This document shows, one piece after another, positions 9,087 through 17,929 of a stretch of DNA of 64,000 nucleotides. The notes under the pieces were generated by a model. It was not told where the DNA came from. It searched no databases and saw nothing but the letters and a program-made list of their open reading frames with translations. How positions within the stretch are numbered: the first letter of the stretch is position 1; each line of letters opens with the position of its first letter. Made by a program: the position numbers and the translations under genes. This stretch comes from Aureimonas sp. SK2 (GTDB lineage: Bacteria; Pseudomonadota; Alphaproteobacteria; Rhizobiales; Rhizobiaceae). Location: the NCBI RefSeq assembly GCF_029813115.1, contig NZ_JAPZDS010000012.1, positions 79,152 to 143,151 on the forward strand. Direction: 5' to 3'.

Positions 9087-9530
9087 TCAATCGTCCACGC
9101 GCCCGCGCATCCGCTTCACGGTCGAGCGGCCCTTCTTGGCCTCCAGCCGCCGCTCCACCGAGCCCCGCGTCGGCTTCGTCTTCTTGCGGGGCGGCGGGGG
9201 CGGCACGAGGGCCTCGCGCACGAGCGCGACGAGCCGCTCGCGCGCGTCCTCGCGGTTGCGCTCCTGCGTGCGGAAGCGGGACGCCTCAATCAGGATCTGT
9301 CCCGCCTTGGTCGCCCGCTGGCCGGCCAGACGCATGAGCCGCGCCTTGACCTCGTCGGACAGGACGCTCGACCCTGCCGCCTCGAAGCGCAGTTGCACCG
9401 CGGTCGCGACCTTGTTGACGTTCTGGCCGCCGGGTCCGGCTGCGCGGATGAAGCTCTCGGACAGTTCGTCGTCGGGAATCGTGATGCGGGCCGTGACGGG
9501 GAGACCCTTGGCTCTGTCCGGCTCCGGCAT
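9087..9530 (-). CDS. arfB: Alternative ribosome-rescue factor (peptidyl-tRNA hydrolase) ArfB
   Basis: ArfB releases nascent chains from ribosomes stalled on non-stop mRNA. The 147-residue product has the GGQ motif in AAGPGGQNVNKV near residue 37, the RF-1 type catalytic domain, and a basic C-terminal tail (PPRKKTKPTRGSVERRLEAKKGRS) of the kind that enters the empty mRNA channel. The start at ATG 9530 has GAGGAG 8 bases upstream. It sits between pckA and the fasciclin gene on the same strand. Confidence 0.93.
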   Translation of the reverse strand: MPEPDRAKGLPVTARITIPDDELSESFIRAAGPGGQNVNKVATAVQLRFEAAGSSVLSDEVKARLMRLAGQRATKAGQILIEASRFRTQERNREDARERLVALVREALVPPPPPRKKTKPTRGSVERRLEAKKGRSTVKRMRGRVDD

Positions 9531-9589
9531 GATTCGATCTCCTCGGGAACTCGCGCGGCAACGCGCCTGCCCGCGCGTGGTTGCCGCAA

Positions 9590-9623
9590 ACAAAGAAGGC
9601 CCGCAACCCGAAGGTTGCGAGCC
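9590..9623 (-). terminator. Terminator of pckA
   Basis: CGCAACC and GGTTGCG (9602-9619) with a four-base loop, extended by GGC/GCC; on the minus strand TTCTTTGTTT follows. It lies 28 bases downstream of the pckA stop. Confidence 0.75.
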
Positions 9624-9650
9624 CCATCCTCCTCCCAGAGGCTTGGTGTC

Positions 9651-11261
<1,611 letters not shown>

Positions 11262-11573
11262 GTCGCTGTTTCCCTTGGGATCGCCGGAACGCTCCGGTTG
11301 GCCAAGCAAATATCCTTGAACACAGAAGACGGCAACGGGCGAAAACTCTTAGGAATACATGCAATCGGAAATATAAAACGATTTAAACCGCAACCTGTGC
11401 CGACTAAATCGGTTCAACGGCGGACTTCAATCGGATTAACCCCAGCAAAATAATTTCGTCACCGAACGCTCGGCGGCCCGACGGCTGCGGAAGACTCGGG
11501 TCGTGCAGCCCGACGGCACCTTTCGGGCCATGACGCGTTGAGGATGTCCGAAGCATTGATGAAAGGACGGGAC
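11262..11573. promoter_or_regulatory. Divergent control region of pckA and the PNPOx-like gene
   Basis: A 312-base region without a gene, unusually AT-rich for the window. AATCGG occurs three times in the same orientation, at 11363, 11407 and 11429, spaced 44 and 22 bases apart (multiples of two helical turns). The last two copies also share flanks (AAATCGGTTCAA and CAATCGGATTAA). Such a layout suits an OmpR-family regulator; ChvI is encoded nearby. The rest shows no clear hairpin or promoter. Confidence 0.4.
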
Positions 11574-12053
11574 ATGCCCGAGTCGGCCAACGAGAAGTTC
11601 TGGGACATGATCGGCGACTTCCAGACCTGCATGGTCACAACGCGCGACGGCGGCAAGCTGCGCGCGCGTCCGATGGCGCCGAAGATCTCGCGCGAGCGCG
11701 GCGAGATTCTCTTCGTGACCGACCGCAACTCCCACAAGGTGGATGAGGTCTCGGCCGACGATCAGGTCGCCTGCTCCTTCGTCGAGAAGAACGAGTACGT
11801 GGCCGTGTCGGGCACGGCGAGCGTCACCACCGACCGCGCCCGGATCGAGGAGGTCTGGGATCCGCAGGCCGAGGCCTGGATGCCCGGCGGCAAGGACGAT
11901 CCCAACACGGCCGTCCTCGTCATCCGCCCGAGCCAGGCCGAAATCTGGGACGTGACCTCCAACAAGATCACGCAGGCCTGGGAATTCGCCAAGGCCTATG
12001 TCGGCGACAAGCCGCGCCCGGACACGACGGAGAACGTCAAGGTCAAGCTCTGA
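11574..12053 (+). CDS. Pyridoxamine 5'-phosphate oxidase-fold general stress protein
   Basis: A 159-residue protein of the split-barrel flavin-binding fold, similar to 'general stress protein 26'. Characteristic pieces are CMVTTRDGGKLRARPMAP, GEILFVTDRNSHKVDEV and VACSFVEKNEYVAVSGTASV, then the WMPGGKDDPN segment. Such proteins bind FMN or FAD, and the true substrate is usually unknown. The ATG at 11574 has AAAGGACGG upstream; a start at 11538 would add 12 residues. It stands alone between pckA (divergent) and chvI. Confidence 0.85.
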   Translation: MPESANEKFWDMIGDFQTCMVTTRDGGKLRARPMAPKISRERGEILFVTDRNSHKVDEVSADDQVACSFVEKNEYVAVSGTASVTTDRARIEEVWDPQAEAWMPGGKDDPNTAVLVIRPSQAEIWDVTSNKITQAWEFAKAYVGDKPRPDTTENVKVKL

Positions 12054-12246
12054 CCCCGGCGTCCGTCGGCCTCCGTCGGGGCTCGAAACCATAAAAGGCG
12101 TTGCAAAAGCGTCACGAACGCCACATTTCCCTTCCAGAAGGGCATCGGCCCGCATCGGCGACGATGCGGGCACGAAGCGTTCGGGCGCCCCTCTTTCGGG
12201 TTTCCATGGCGCGCTGGCCGCTGGCTGGAATAGGAGTTGAGACGAA

Positions 12247-12951
12247 ATGCCGACGATCGCGCTGGTGGATGACGACCGCAACATCCTGACTTCGGTGTCG
12301 ATCGCGCTGGAGAACGAGGGCTATCGCGTCGAGACCTATACCGACGGCGCCTCGGCGCTGGAGGGCCTGTCCGCCCGCCCGCCGCATCTGGCGATCTTCG
12401 ACATCAAGATGCCGCGCATGGACGGCATGGAGCTTCTGCGGCGCCTGCGCCAGAAGAGCGACCTTCCCGTGATCTTCCTTACCTCCAAGGACGAGGAGAT
12501 CGACGAGTTGTTCGGCCTCAAGATGGGCGCCGACGACTATATCCGCAAACCCTTCTCGCAGCGTCTCCTGGTCGAGCGCGTGCGCGCCATCCTGCGTCGC
12601 GGCGCCCCGCGCGAGGCCGTCGGCGGCAAGCCGGGCGCGGTCGCCGAGGCTTCGCTGGAGCGCGGCCAGCTCGTGATGGACCAGGAGCGCCACACCTGCA
12701 CCTGGATGGGTCAACCGGTGACGCTGACTGTCACCGAGTTCCTCATCCTCCATTCGCTGGCGCAGCGGCCCGGCGTCGTGAAGAGCCGCGACGCGCTGAT
12801 GGACGCGGCCTACGACGAGCAGGTCTATGTCGACGACCGCACCATCGACAGCCACATCAAGCGCCTGCGCAAGAAGTTCAAGGCGATCGACGACGACTTC
12901 GACATGATCGAGACGCTCTACGGCGTGGGCTACCGCTTCCGCGAAGTCTGA
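12247..12951 (+). CDS. chvI: Two-component response regulator ChvI
   Basis: An OmpR/PhoB-type regulator: receiver domain (residues 1-115) with phospho-acceptor D52 and K101 in YIRKPF, then a winged-helix DNA-binding domain (about 140-230) ending in [10 protein letters not shown]. The sequence is highly typical of ChvI, which in rhizobia and Agrobacterium controls acid, envelope and symbiosis genes with ChvG. ATG 12247 has GGAG nine bases upstream. chvG follows after 13 bases. Confidence 0.95.
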   Translation: MPTIALVDDDRNILTSVSIALENEGYRVETYTDGASALEGLSARPPHLAIFDIKMPRMDGMELLRRLRQKSDLPVIFLTSKDEEIDELFGLKMGADDYIRKPFSQRLLVERVRAILRRGAPREAVGGKPGAVAEASLERGQLVMDQERHTCTWMGQPVTLTVTEFLILHSLAQRPGVVKSRDALMDAAYDEQVYVDDRTIDSHIKRLRKKFKAIDDDFDMIETLYGVGYRFREV

Positions 12952-12964
12952 CGGACGGTCGGGC

Positions 12965-14758
12965 TTGTCGGCGACGGGCACAGGCGAGGCGGCGCGCGGC
13001 GCGGTGCGGAGGCGCGTCCTGCGCTGGAAGCGCGCGCCCTTCGTGCGGCGCCTCGCCATCCGCTTCCGCCGCCTGCTCGGCCACTCGATCTTCTCCTCGC
13101 TGACGCGGCGCATCGTCTTCCTCAACCTCGTCGCGCTGATCGTCCTCGTCTCCGGCATCCTCTATCTCAACCAGTTCCGCGCCGGCCTCATCGACGCGCG
13201 CGTGGAAAGCCTCCTGACGCAGGGCGAGATCATCGCCAGTGCGATCGCGTCCTCGGCGACGGTGGAGACCGATTCCATCAACATCGACCCCGAGCGGCTT
13301 CTGGAACTTCAGGCCGGCGCGACGCTGCAGCCGAACCCGGACCTGTCGGAATCGCTGGACTTCCCGATCAACCCCGAGCGTGTCGCCCCGCTCCTGCGAC
13401 GCCTGATCTCGCCGACCCGCACGCGCGCGCGTCTCTACGACCGCGACGCCAACCTCATCCTGGATTCGCGCCATCTCTATTCGCGCGGCCAGATCCTGCG
13501 CTACGACCTGCCGCCGGTGGAGGGCGAGGAGGAAAGCGGCATCTTCGCCTGGATCAGCCGCGAGACCGGCAAGCTTCTCGGCCACGGCGATCTGCCGGTC
13601 TACAAGGAAACGCCGGGCGGTTCGGGCTCGACCTATCCGGAAGTCATGAGCGCCCTGACCGGCGGGCCGCGCGCCCTGGTGCGCTCGACGGAGAACGGCG
13701 AGCTGATCGTCTCGGTCGCGGTGCCCATCCAGCGCTTCCGTGCCGTGCTCGGCGTGCTTCTCCTGTCGACGCAGGGCGGGGACATCGACAAGATCGTCCA
13801 GGCCGAGCGCATGGCGATCGTGCGCACCTTCGCTGTCGCCGCCCTGGTGACGGTGATCCTGTCGGCGCTTCTCGCCTCCACCATTGCGACCCCGCTCCGG
13901 CGCCTCTCGGCCGCCGCCATCCGCGTGCGCCGGGGCGTCACCGCGCGCGAGGAGATCCCCGACTTCGGCGATCGCGCCGACGAGGTCGGGCATCTCGCCT
14001 CCGCCATCCGCGACATGACCAACGCCCTCTACGCTCGGATGGACGCGATCGAAAGCTTCGCGGCCGACGTCAGCCACGAGCTGAAGAACCCTCTCACCTC
14101 GCTCCGCTCGGCCGTCGAGACGCTGCCGCTCGCGCGCAACGAGAACTCGCGCGAGCGCCTGCTCGCGGTCATCCAGCACGACGTGAGGCGCCTCGATCGG
14201 CTGATCACCGACATCGCCGACGCCTCGCGCCTCGACGCGGAGCTCGCTCGCGAGGTCGCTGGCGAGGTCGATCTCGCCGGTCTCGTCGGTTCGGTGGTGG
14301 ACGGCGCGCGCGCGCATCTGAAGCCCGGCCAGACGATCGCGATCGATCTCACCGTCGCGCCGCCGCCGGCGGGCAAGAGCTACAAGGTCGCCGGCCATGA
14401 CCTGCGCCTCAGCCAGGTCTTCACCAACCTGATCGACAACGCCCGGTCCTTCGTGCCGGAGATGGGCGGGCGGATCACGGTCCATCTCCAGCGCCGCCCC
14501 CGCGACTGTGTCGTCACCATCGAGGACAACGGGCCGGGCATCCAAGCCGAGAAGATCGACCGCATCTTCGAGCGCTTCTACACCGACCGCCCCGGGGCCG
14601 AATCCTTCGGCCAGAATTCCGGCCTCGGCCTGTCGATCTCGCGCCAGATCGTCGAGGCCCATGGCGGGACGATTTTTGCCGAGAACATCCCGGACGCCGG
14701 AGCGGCGGGCGGCATCGCGGGCGCCCGGTTCATCGTGAAGCTTCCGGCCGAGACGTGA
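12965..14758 (+). CDS. chvG: Sensor histidine kinase ChvG
   Basis: The membrane sensor partner of ChvI. Order of parts: cytoplasmic N-terminus, TM1 near residues 53-72 (IVFLNLVALIVLVSGILYLNQF), a periplasmic sensor domain to about 275, TM2, HAMP, H-box with FAADVSHELKNPLTSLRSAVET, and an ATPase domain with NLIDNA, EDNGPGI and SGLGLSIS. The start is a TTG at 12965; a GTG at 13004 is possible. The hprK gene begins inside its stop codon (GTGA), so the kinase, HprK and PTS proteins form one operon. Confidence 0.94.
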   Translation: MSATGTGEAARGAVRRRVLRWKRAPFVRRLAIRFRRLLGHSIFSSLTRRIVFLNLVALIVLVSGILYLNQFRAGLIDARVESLLTQGEIIASAIASSATVETDSINIDPERLLELQAGATLQPNPDLSESLDFPINPERVAPLLRRLISPTRTRARLYDRDANLILDSRHLYSRGQILRYDLPPVEGEEESGIFAWISRETGKLLGHGDLPVYKETPGGSGSTYPEVMSALTGGPRALVRSTENGELIVSVAVPIQRFRAVLGVLLLSTQGGDIDKIVQAERMAIVRTFAVAALVTVILSALLASTIATPLRRLSAAAIRVRRGVTAREEIPDFGDRADEVGHLASAIRDMTNALYARMDAIESFAADVSHELKNPLTSLRSAVETLPLARNENSRERLLAVIQHDVRRLDRLITDIADASRLDAELAREVAGEVDLAGLVGSVVDGARAHLKPGQTIAIDLTVAPPPAGKSYKVAGHDLRLSQVFTNLIDNARSFVPEMGGRITVHLQRRPRDCVVTIEDNGPGIQAEKIDRIFERFYTDRPGAESFGQNSGLGLSISRQIVEAHGGTIFAENIPDAGAAGGIAGARFIVKLPAET

Positions 14759-15225
14759 GCGAAGCCGCCAACGTCCACGCCACCGCGCTGCGGCTTGACG
14801 GACGCGGGCTCCTCGTCCGCGGGCCTTCGGGAAGCGGCAAGTCGTCGCTTGCCCTGTCCGTGCTGCGCCGGGCGGAAGCTGCGGGGCTCGAAGCGGCGCT
14901 GGTGGCCGACGACCAGGTCCTTATCCATCACGAGAGCGGCTTCCTCGTCGCCCGTGCGCCGAAGGCGATCGCCGGGCTGATCGAGATCCGGGGCGTCGGC
15001 ATTCTGACCGAGCGCCACGTAGCGGAGACGCGCCTCCACCTCGTCGTGGACCTCGGTCCACGCGACCGCATCGAGCGCCTGCCCGATCCCGGCGAAAGGG
15101 TCGAGGTCGCGGGCCTCGGCCTGCGGCGGATCCGTCTGCCCGAGCGCGATCCCGCCTTCGGAGCCGACGTGCTCCTGACACTCGCAGGCTCCGACGCCTT
15201 CTGGAAAGGCAGTCCTGCCTCCTGA
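14755..15225 (+). CDS. hprK: HPr kinase/phosphorylase, short alphaproteobacterial form
   Basis: HprK phosphorylates HPr on its regulatory serine. The 156-residue protein has only the C-terminal kinase domain, as is usual for Alphaproteobacteria: Walker A GPSGSGKSS (residues 23-31), the ADDQVLIHHESG segment and LIEIRGVGIL. The GTG start overlaps the chvG stop. Downstream genes encode EIIA(Man) and HPr (its substrate, with Ser68 conserved). Confidence 0.92.
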   Translation: MSEAANVHATALRLDGRGLLVRGPSGSGKSSLALSVLRRAEAAGLEAALVADDQVLIHHESGFLVARAPKAIAGLIEIRGVGILTERHVAETRLHLVVDLGPRDRIERLPDPGERVEVAGLGLRRIRLPERDPAFGADVLLTLAGSDAFWKGSPAS

Positions 15226-15406
15226 TTCTGCATTGCAGCAGAACGGCTCCCAGCTTCGTGAGCAGCCCGCACCCCTTGTCGCACAGGCTCTTCGCCCGCT
15301 TTTGGAAAGATTCCGAGTGTTGTGTCGTGCTGCGTCTTGCAGCAATCTGGCCGCAAGCGCACAATCCTCTGCTCAAGCAAGCGGCGGAGCCCGGGATGTT
15401 CGGCGT
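15226..15406 (+). promoter_or_regulatory. Control region of the EIIA-HPr pair with two CTGC/GCAG dyads
   Basis: The 181-base gap after hprK holds CTGC-ATT-GCAG at 15228-15238 and TGCTGC-GTCTT-GCAGCA at 15328-15344. The second overlaps a possible -35 (TTGCAG 15337), which has a -10 CACAAT 17 bases on (15360). The dyads resemble the CTGC-N3-4-GCAG pattern reported for the PHB regulator PhaR. The assignment is tentative. Confidence 0.35.
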
Positions 15407-15808
15407 ATGATTGGACTGGTGCTGGTGACGCATGGCCAGCTCGCGCGTGAATTCAAGCTCGCCGTCGAGCATGTGGTCGGCCGCCAGGAGGCGTTCGAGA
15501 CGATCTGCATCGGGCCGGACGACGACATGGAGCAGCGACGCCTCGACATTCTCCAGGCGGTGCGGGACGCCGAACGGGGGAAGGGTGTCATCATCCTGAC
15601 CGACATGTTCGGCGGCACGCCCTCGAACCTCGCCATCTCCGTGATGGACGAGGGCGACATCGACGTCCTGGCGGGCGTCAATCTTCCCATGCTGATCAAG
15701 CTCGCCAGCGTGCGCGGCGAGAAGCCGATGGATGCCGCCCTGGTTGCGGCTCAGGAGGCGGGGCGCAAGTACATCGCCGTCGCCAGTCGCATCCTCAGCG
15801 GCAAATAG
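15407..15808 (+). CDS. PTS EIIA component, mannose family
   Basis: A 133-residue soluble EIIA of the mannose type with the phospho-histidine H9 in LVLVTHGQLA and the TDMFGGTPSNLA motif. No sugar permease is encoded nearby, so it probably belongs to the incomplete regulatory PTS of Alphaproteobacteria and passes phosphate as a signal. ATG 15407 gives the family N-terminus; the open frame extends upstream without homology. It precedes HPr by 36 bases. Confidence 0.92.
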   Translation: MIGLVLVTHGQLAREFKLAVEHVVGRQEAFETICIGPDDDMEQRRLDILQAVRDAERGKGVIILTDMFGGTPSNLAISVMDEGDIDVLAGVNLPMLIKLASVRGEKPMDAALVAAQEAGRKYIAVASRILSGK

Positions 15809-15844
15809 CTCTTCAACCCCTCACGGAACATCGGCGGCCGAGCC

Positions 15845-16180
15845 ATGGACAAGTCAGGACCCCTCACCTCGCCGGCCGATCCCACGCTTCCCGGCTCGTC
15901 CTCCGACGGAGCGGTCGAGCAGACCCTGACCATCGTCAACCGCAAGGGCCTCCATGCCCGCGCCTCCGCCAAGTTCGTCCAGCTCGCCGAGCGGTTCGAA
16001 TGCGAGATCACCATCTCGCGCGAGGGCCTGTCGGTGGGCGGCCAGTCGATCATGGGGCTGATGATGCTGGCCGCCGGCCAGGGCACGACGATCGACATTC
16101 GCGCCGAGGGCCAGGACGCTGGCGAGGCCGTCGCGGCCATCGCCGCGCTGGTGGCGGATCGCTTCGGCGAGGAGTGCTGA
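15845..16180 (+). CDS. Phosphocarrier protein HPr
   Basis: HPr carries phosphate from enzyme I to the EIIA proteins. The catalytic H37 is in NRKGLHARASAKF and the regulatory S68 in SVGGQSIMGLMML. The fold ends near VADRFGEE. The 111 residues include about 25 extra N-terminal residues compared with a usual 85-90 residue HPr. With HprK and EIIA(Man) in the same operon, it is the hub linking the ChvG/ChvI locus to carbon and nitrogen control. Confidence 0.92.
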   Translation: MDKSGPLTSPADPTLPGSSSDGAVEQTLTIVNRKGLHARASAKFVQLAERFECEITISREGLSVGGQSIMGLMMLAAGQGTTIDIRAEGQDAGEAVAAIAALVADRFGEEC

Positions 16181-16206
16181 CGCCCCCCTGCCAAGCCGCG
16201 AGATAA

Positions 16207-16230
16207 CGATATAAGGATTTCCTTATATCG
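16207..16230. promoter_or_regulatory. 24-bp palindrome upstream of ahcY
   Basis: CGATATAAGGA (16207-16217) and its exact complement (16220-16230) flank two bases. The AT-rich symmetric core, 85 bases before ahcY, looks like the operator of an ArsR-family SAH/SAM-responsive repressor (SahR/SamR type), but I cannot verify the consensus here. Confidence 0.55.
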
Positions 16231-16315
16231 CCGGGCCTGCTAAGGAAGCGACCAGATCGGCCGCGGCCTGGCAGCTGTCCGCGCGTGCCGTCGCCCGAGC
16301 CCAAGGAGCCCTCTC

Positions 16316-17719
16316 ATGATCGCAGCCAATGGCGATTTCGTCGTCAAGGATCTCTCGCTGGCCGATTGGGGCCGCAAGGAACTCGACATCGCCGAGACCG
16401 AGATGCCGGGCCTCATGGCCTGCCGGGCCGAGTTCGGCGCCGAACAGCCGCTCAAAGGCGCGCGCATCACCGGCTCGCTCCACATGACCATCCAGACCGC
16501 CGTCCTGATCGAGACGCTGCAGGCGCTGGGCGCCAAGGTCCGTTGGGCCTCCTGCAACATCTTCTCGACGCAGGATCACGCCGCCGCCGCGATCGCCGCG
16601 ACCGGCACCCCGGTCTTTGCCGTGAAGGGCGAGAGCCTGGAGGAATACTGGGACTACACCGACCGGATCTTCCAGTGGCCGGACGGCGAGCCCTCGAACA
16701 TGATCCTCGACGACGGCGGCGACGCCACGATGTACATCCTCCTCGGCGCCCGCGCCGAGGCCGGCGAGGACATCCTGAAGAACCCCGGCTCCGAGGAGGA
16801 GGAAGTCCTCTTCGCGCAGATCCGCAAGCGCCTCGCGGCGACGCCCGGCTTCTTCGCGCGCCAGCGCGACGCCATCAAGGGCGTGACGGAGGAGACGACC
16901 ACGGGCGTCAACCGCCTCTATCAGCTGCAGAAGAAGGGGCTTCTCCCCTTCCCCGCGATCAACGTCAACGACTCGGTGACGAAGTCGAAGTTCGACAACA
17001 AGTACGGCTGCAAGGAATCGCTGGTCGACGGCATCCGCCGCGCCACCGACGTCATGATGGCCGGCAAGGTCGCGGTGGTCTGCGGCTACGGGGACGTCGG
17101 CAAGGGCTCGGCCGCCTCGCTCCAGGGCGCGGGCGCCCGCGTCAAGGTGACGGAGGTCGATCCGATCTGCGCGCTCCAGGCGGCGATGGACGGGTTCGAG
17201 GTCGTGACCCTGGAGGACGCCGCCCCGACCGCCGACATCATCATCACGACGACCGGCAACAAGGACGTGGTGACCCTCGACACGATGCGCATGGTCAAGG
17301 ACATGTGCATCGTCGGCAATATCGGCCACTTCGACAACGAGATCCAGGTCGCGGCGCTGCGTAACCTGACCTGGACCAACATCAAGCCGCAGGTCGACAT
17401 GGTGACCTTCCCCGACGGCAAGCGCATGCTGCTCCTATCGGAAGGCCGCCTCCTCAACCTCGGCAACGCGACCGGCCATCCGTCCTTCGTGATGTCGGCC
17501 TCCTTCACCAACCAGACGCTGGCGCAGATCGAGCTCTTCACCAAGGGCGACCAGTATCAGAACCAGGTCTACGTCCTGCCGAAGCACCTCGACGAGAAGG
17601 TCGCGCGCCTTCACCTCGACAAGCTCGGCGCAAGGCTCTCGACCCTGTCGGACGAGCAGGCCGCCTATATCGGCGTGACGCCGCAGGGCCCGTTCAAGGC
17701 TGAACACTACCGCTACTGA
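16316..17719 (+). CDS. ahcY: Adenosylhomocysteinase
   Basis: Hydrolyses S-adenosylhomocysteine to adenosine and homocysteine, removing the inhibitor formed by methyltransferases. The 467-residue protein contains the substrate helices ([19 protein letters not shown]), the NAD-binding motif [15 protein letters not shown], the [17 protein letters not shown] strand and the C-terminal PFKAEHYRY. It is followed by a strong terminator and preceded by a long palindrome. Confidence 0.97.
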   Translation: MIAANGDFVVKDLSLADWGRKELDIAETEMPGLMACRAEFGAEQPLKGARITGSLHMTIQTAVLIETLQALGAKVRWASCNIFSTQDHAAAAIAATGTPVFAVKGESLEEYWDYTDRIFQWPDGEPSNMILDDGGDATMYILLGARAEAGEDILKNPGSEEEEVLFAQIRKRLAATPGFFARQRDAIKGVTEETTTGVNRLYQLQKKGLLPFPAINVNDSVTKSKFDNKYGCKESLVDGIRRATDVMMAGKVAVVCGYGDVGKGSAASLQGAGARVKVTEVDPICALQAAMDGFEVVTLEDAAPTADIIITTTGNKDVVTLDTMRMVKDMCIVGNIGHFDNEIQVAALRNLTWTNIKPQVDMVTFPDGKRMLLLSEGRLLNLGNATGHPSFVMSASFTNQTLAQIELFTKGDQYQNQVYVLPKHLDEKVARLHLDKLGARLSTLSDEQAAYIGVTPQGPFKAEHYRY

Positions 17720-17762
17720 CGGCCTTTCGCCCCTCGCGCGAGGCGTGGGGACGGATAGCAAG

Positions 17763-17802
17763 ATGGCGCCGGGGGCAACCCCCTCGGCGCCATTTCTTTT
17801 TT
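17763..17802 (+). terminator. Rho-independent terminator of ahcY
   Basis: ATGGCGCCG (17763-17771) and CGGCGCCAT (17785-17793) enclose an inner GGGG/CCCC stem with a three-base loop. TTCTTTTTT follows. A strong terminator 44 bases after ahcY. Confidence 0.9.
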
Positions 17803-17929
17803 GCCCACCGTGTCCGTTCCGCGCTTTGCGGACGGTTATCCACCGTTTAGATTCTCCTCCTGCCCGCCGTTGGGGAGCGGCAGGCATGACGGGGACAATC
17901 GCCCTTCTGGGGGCGACTGAAAGGACGCG

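Noticed and set aside
16181..16315. SAM or SAH riboswitch before ahcY
   Set aside because: Apart from the palindrome no multi-stem aptamer with the expected conserved core could be drawn; a protein operator is simpler.
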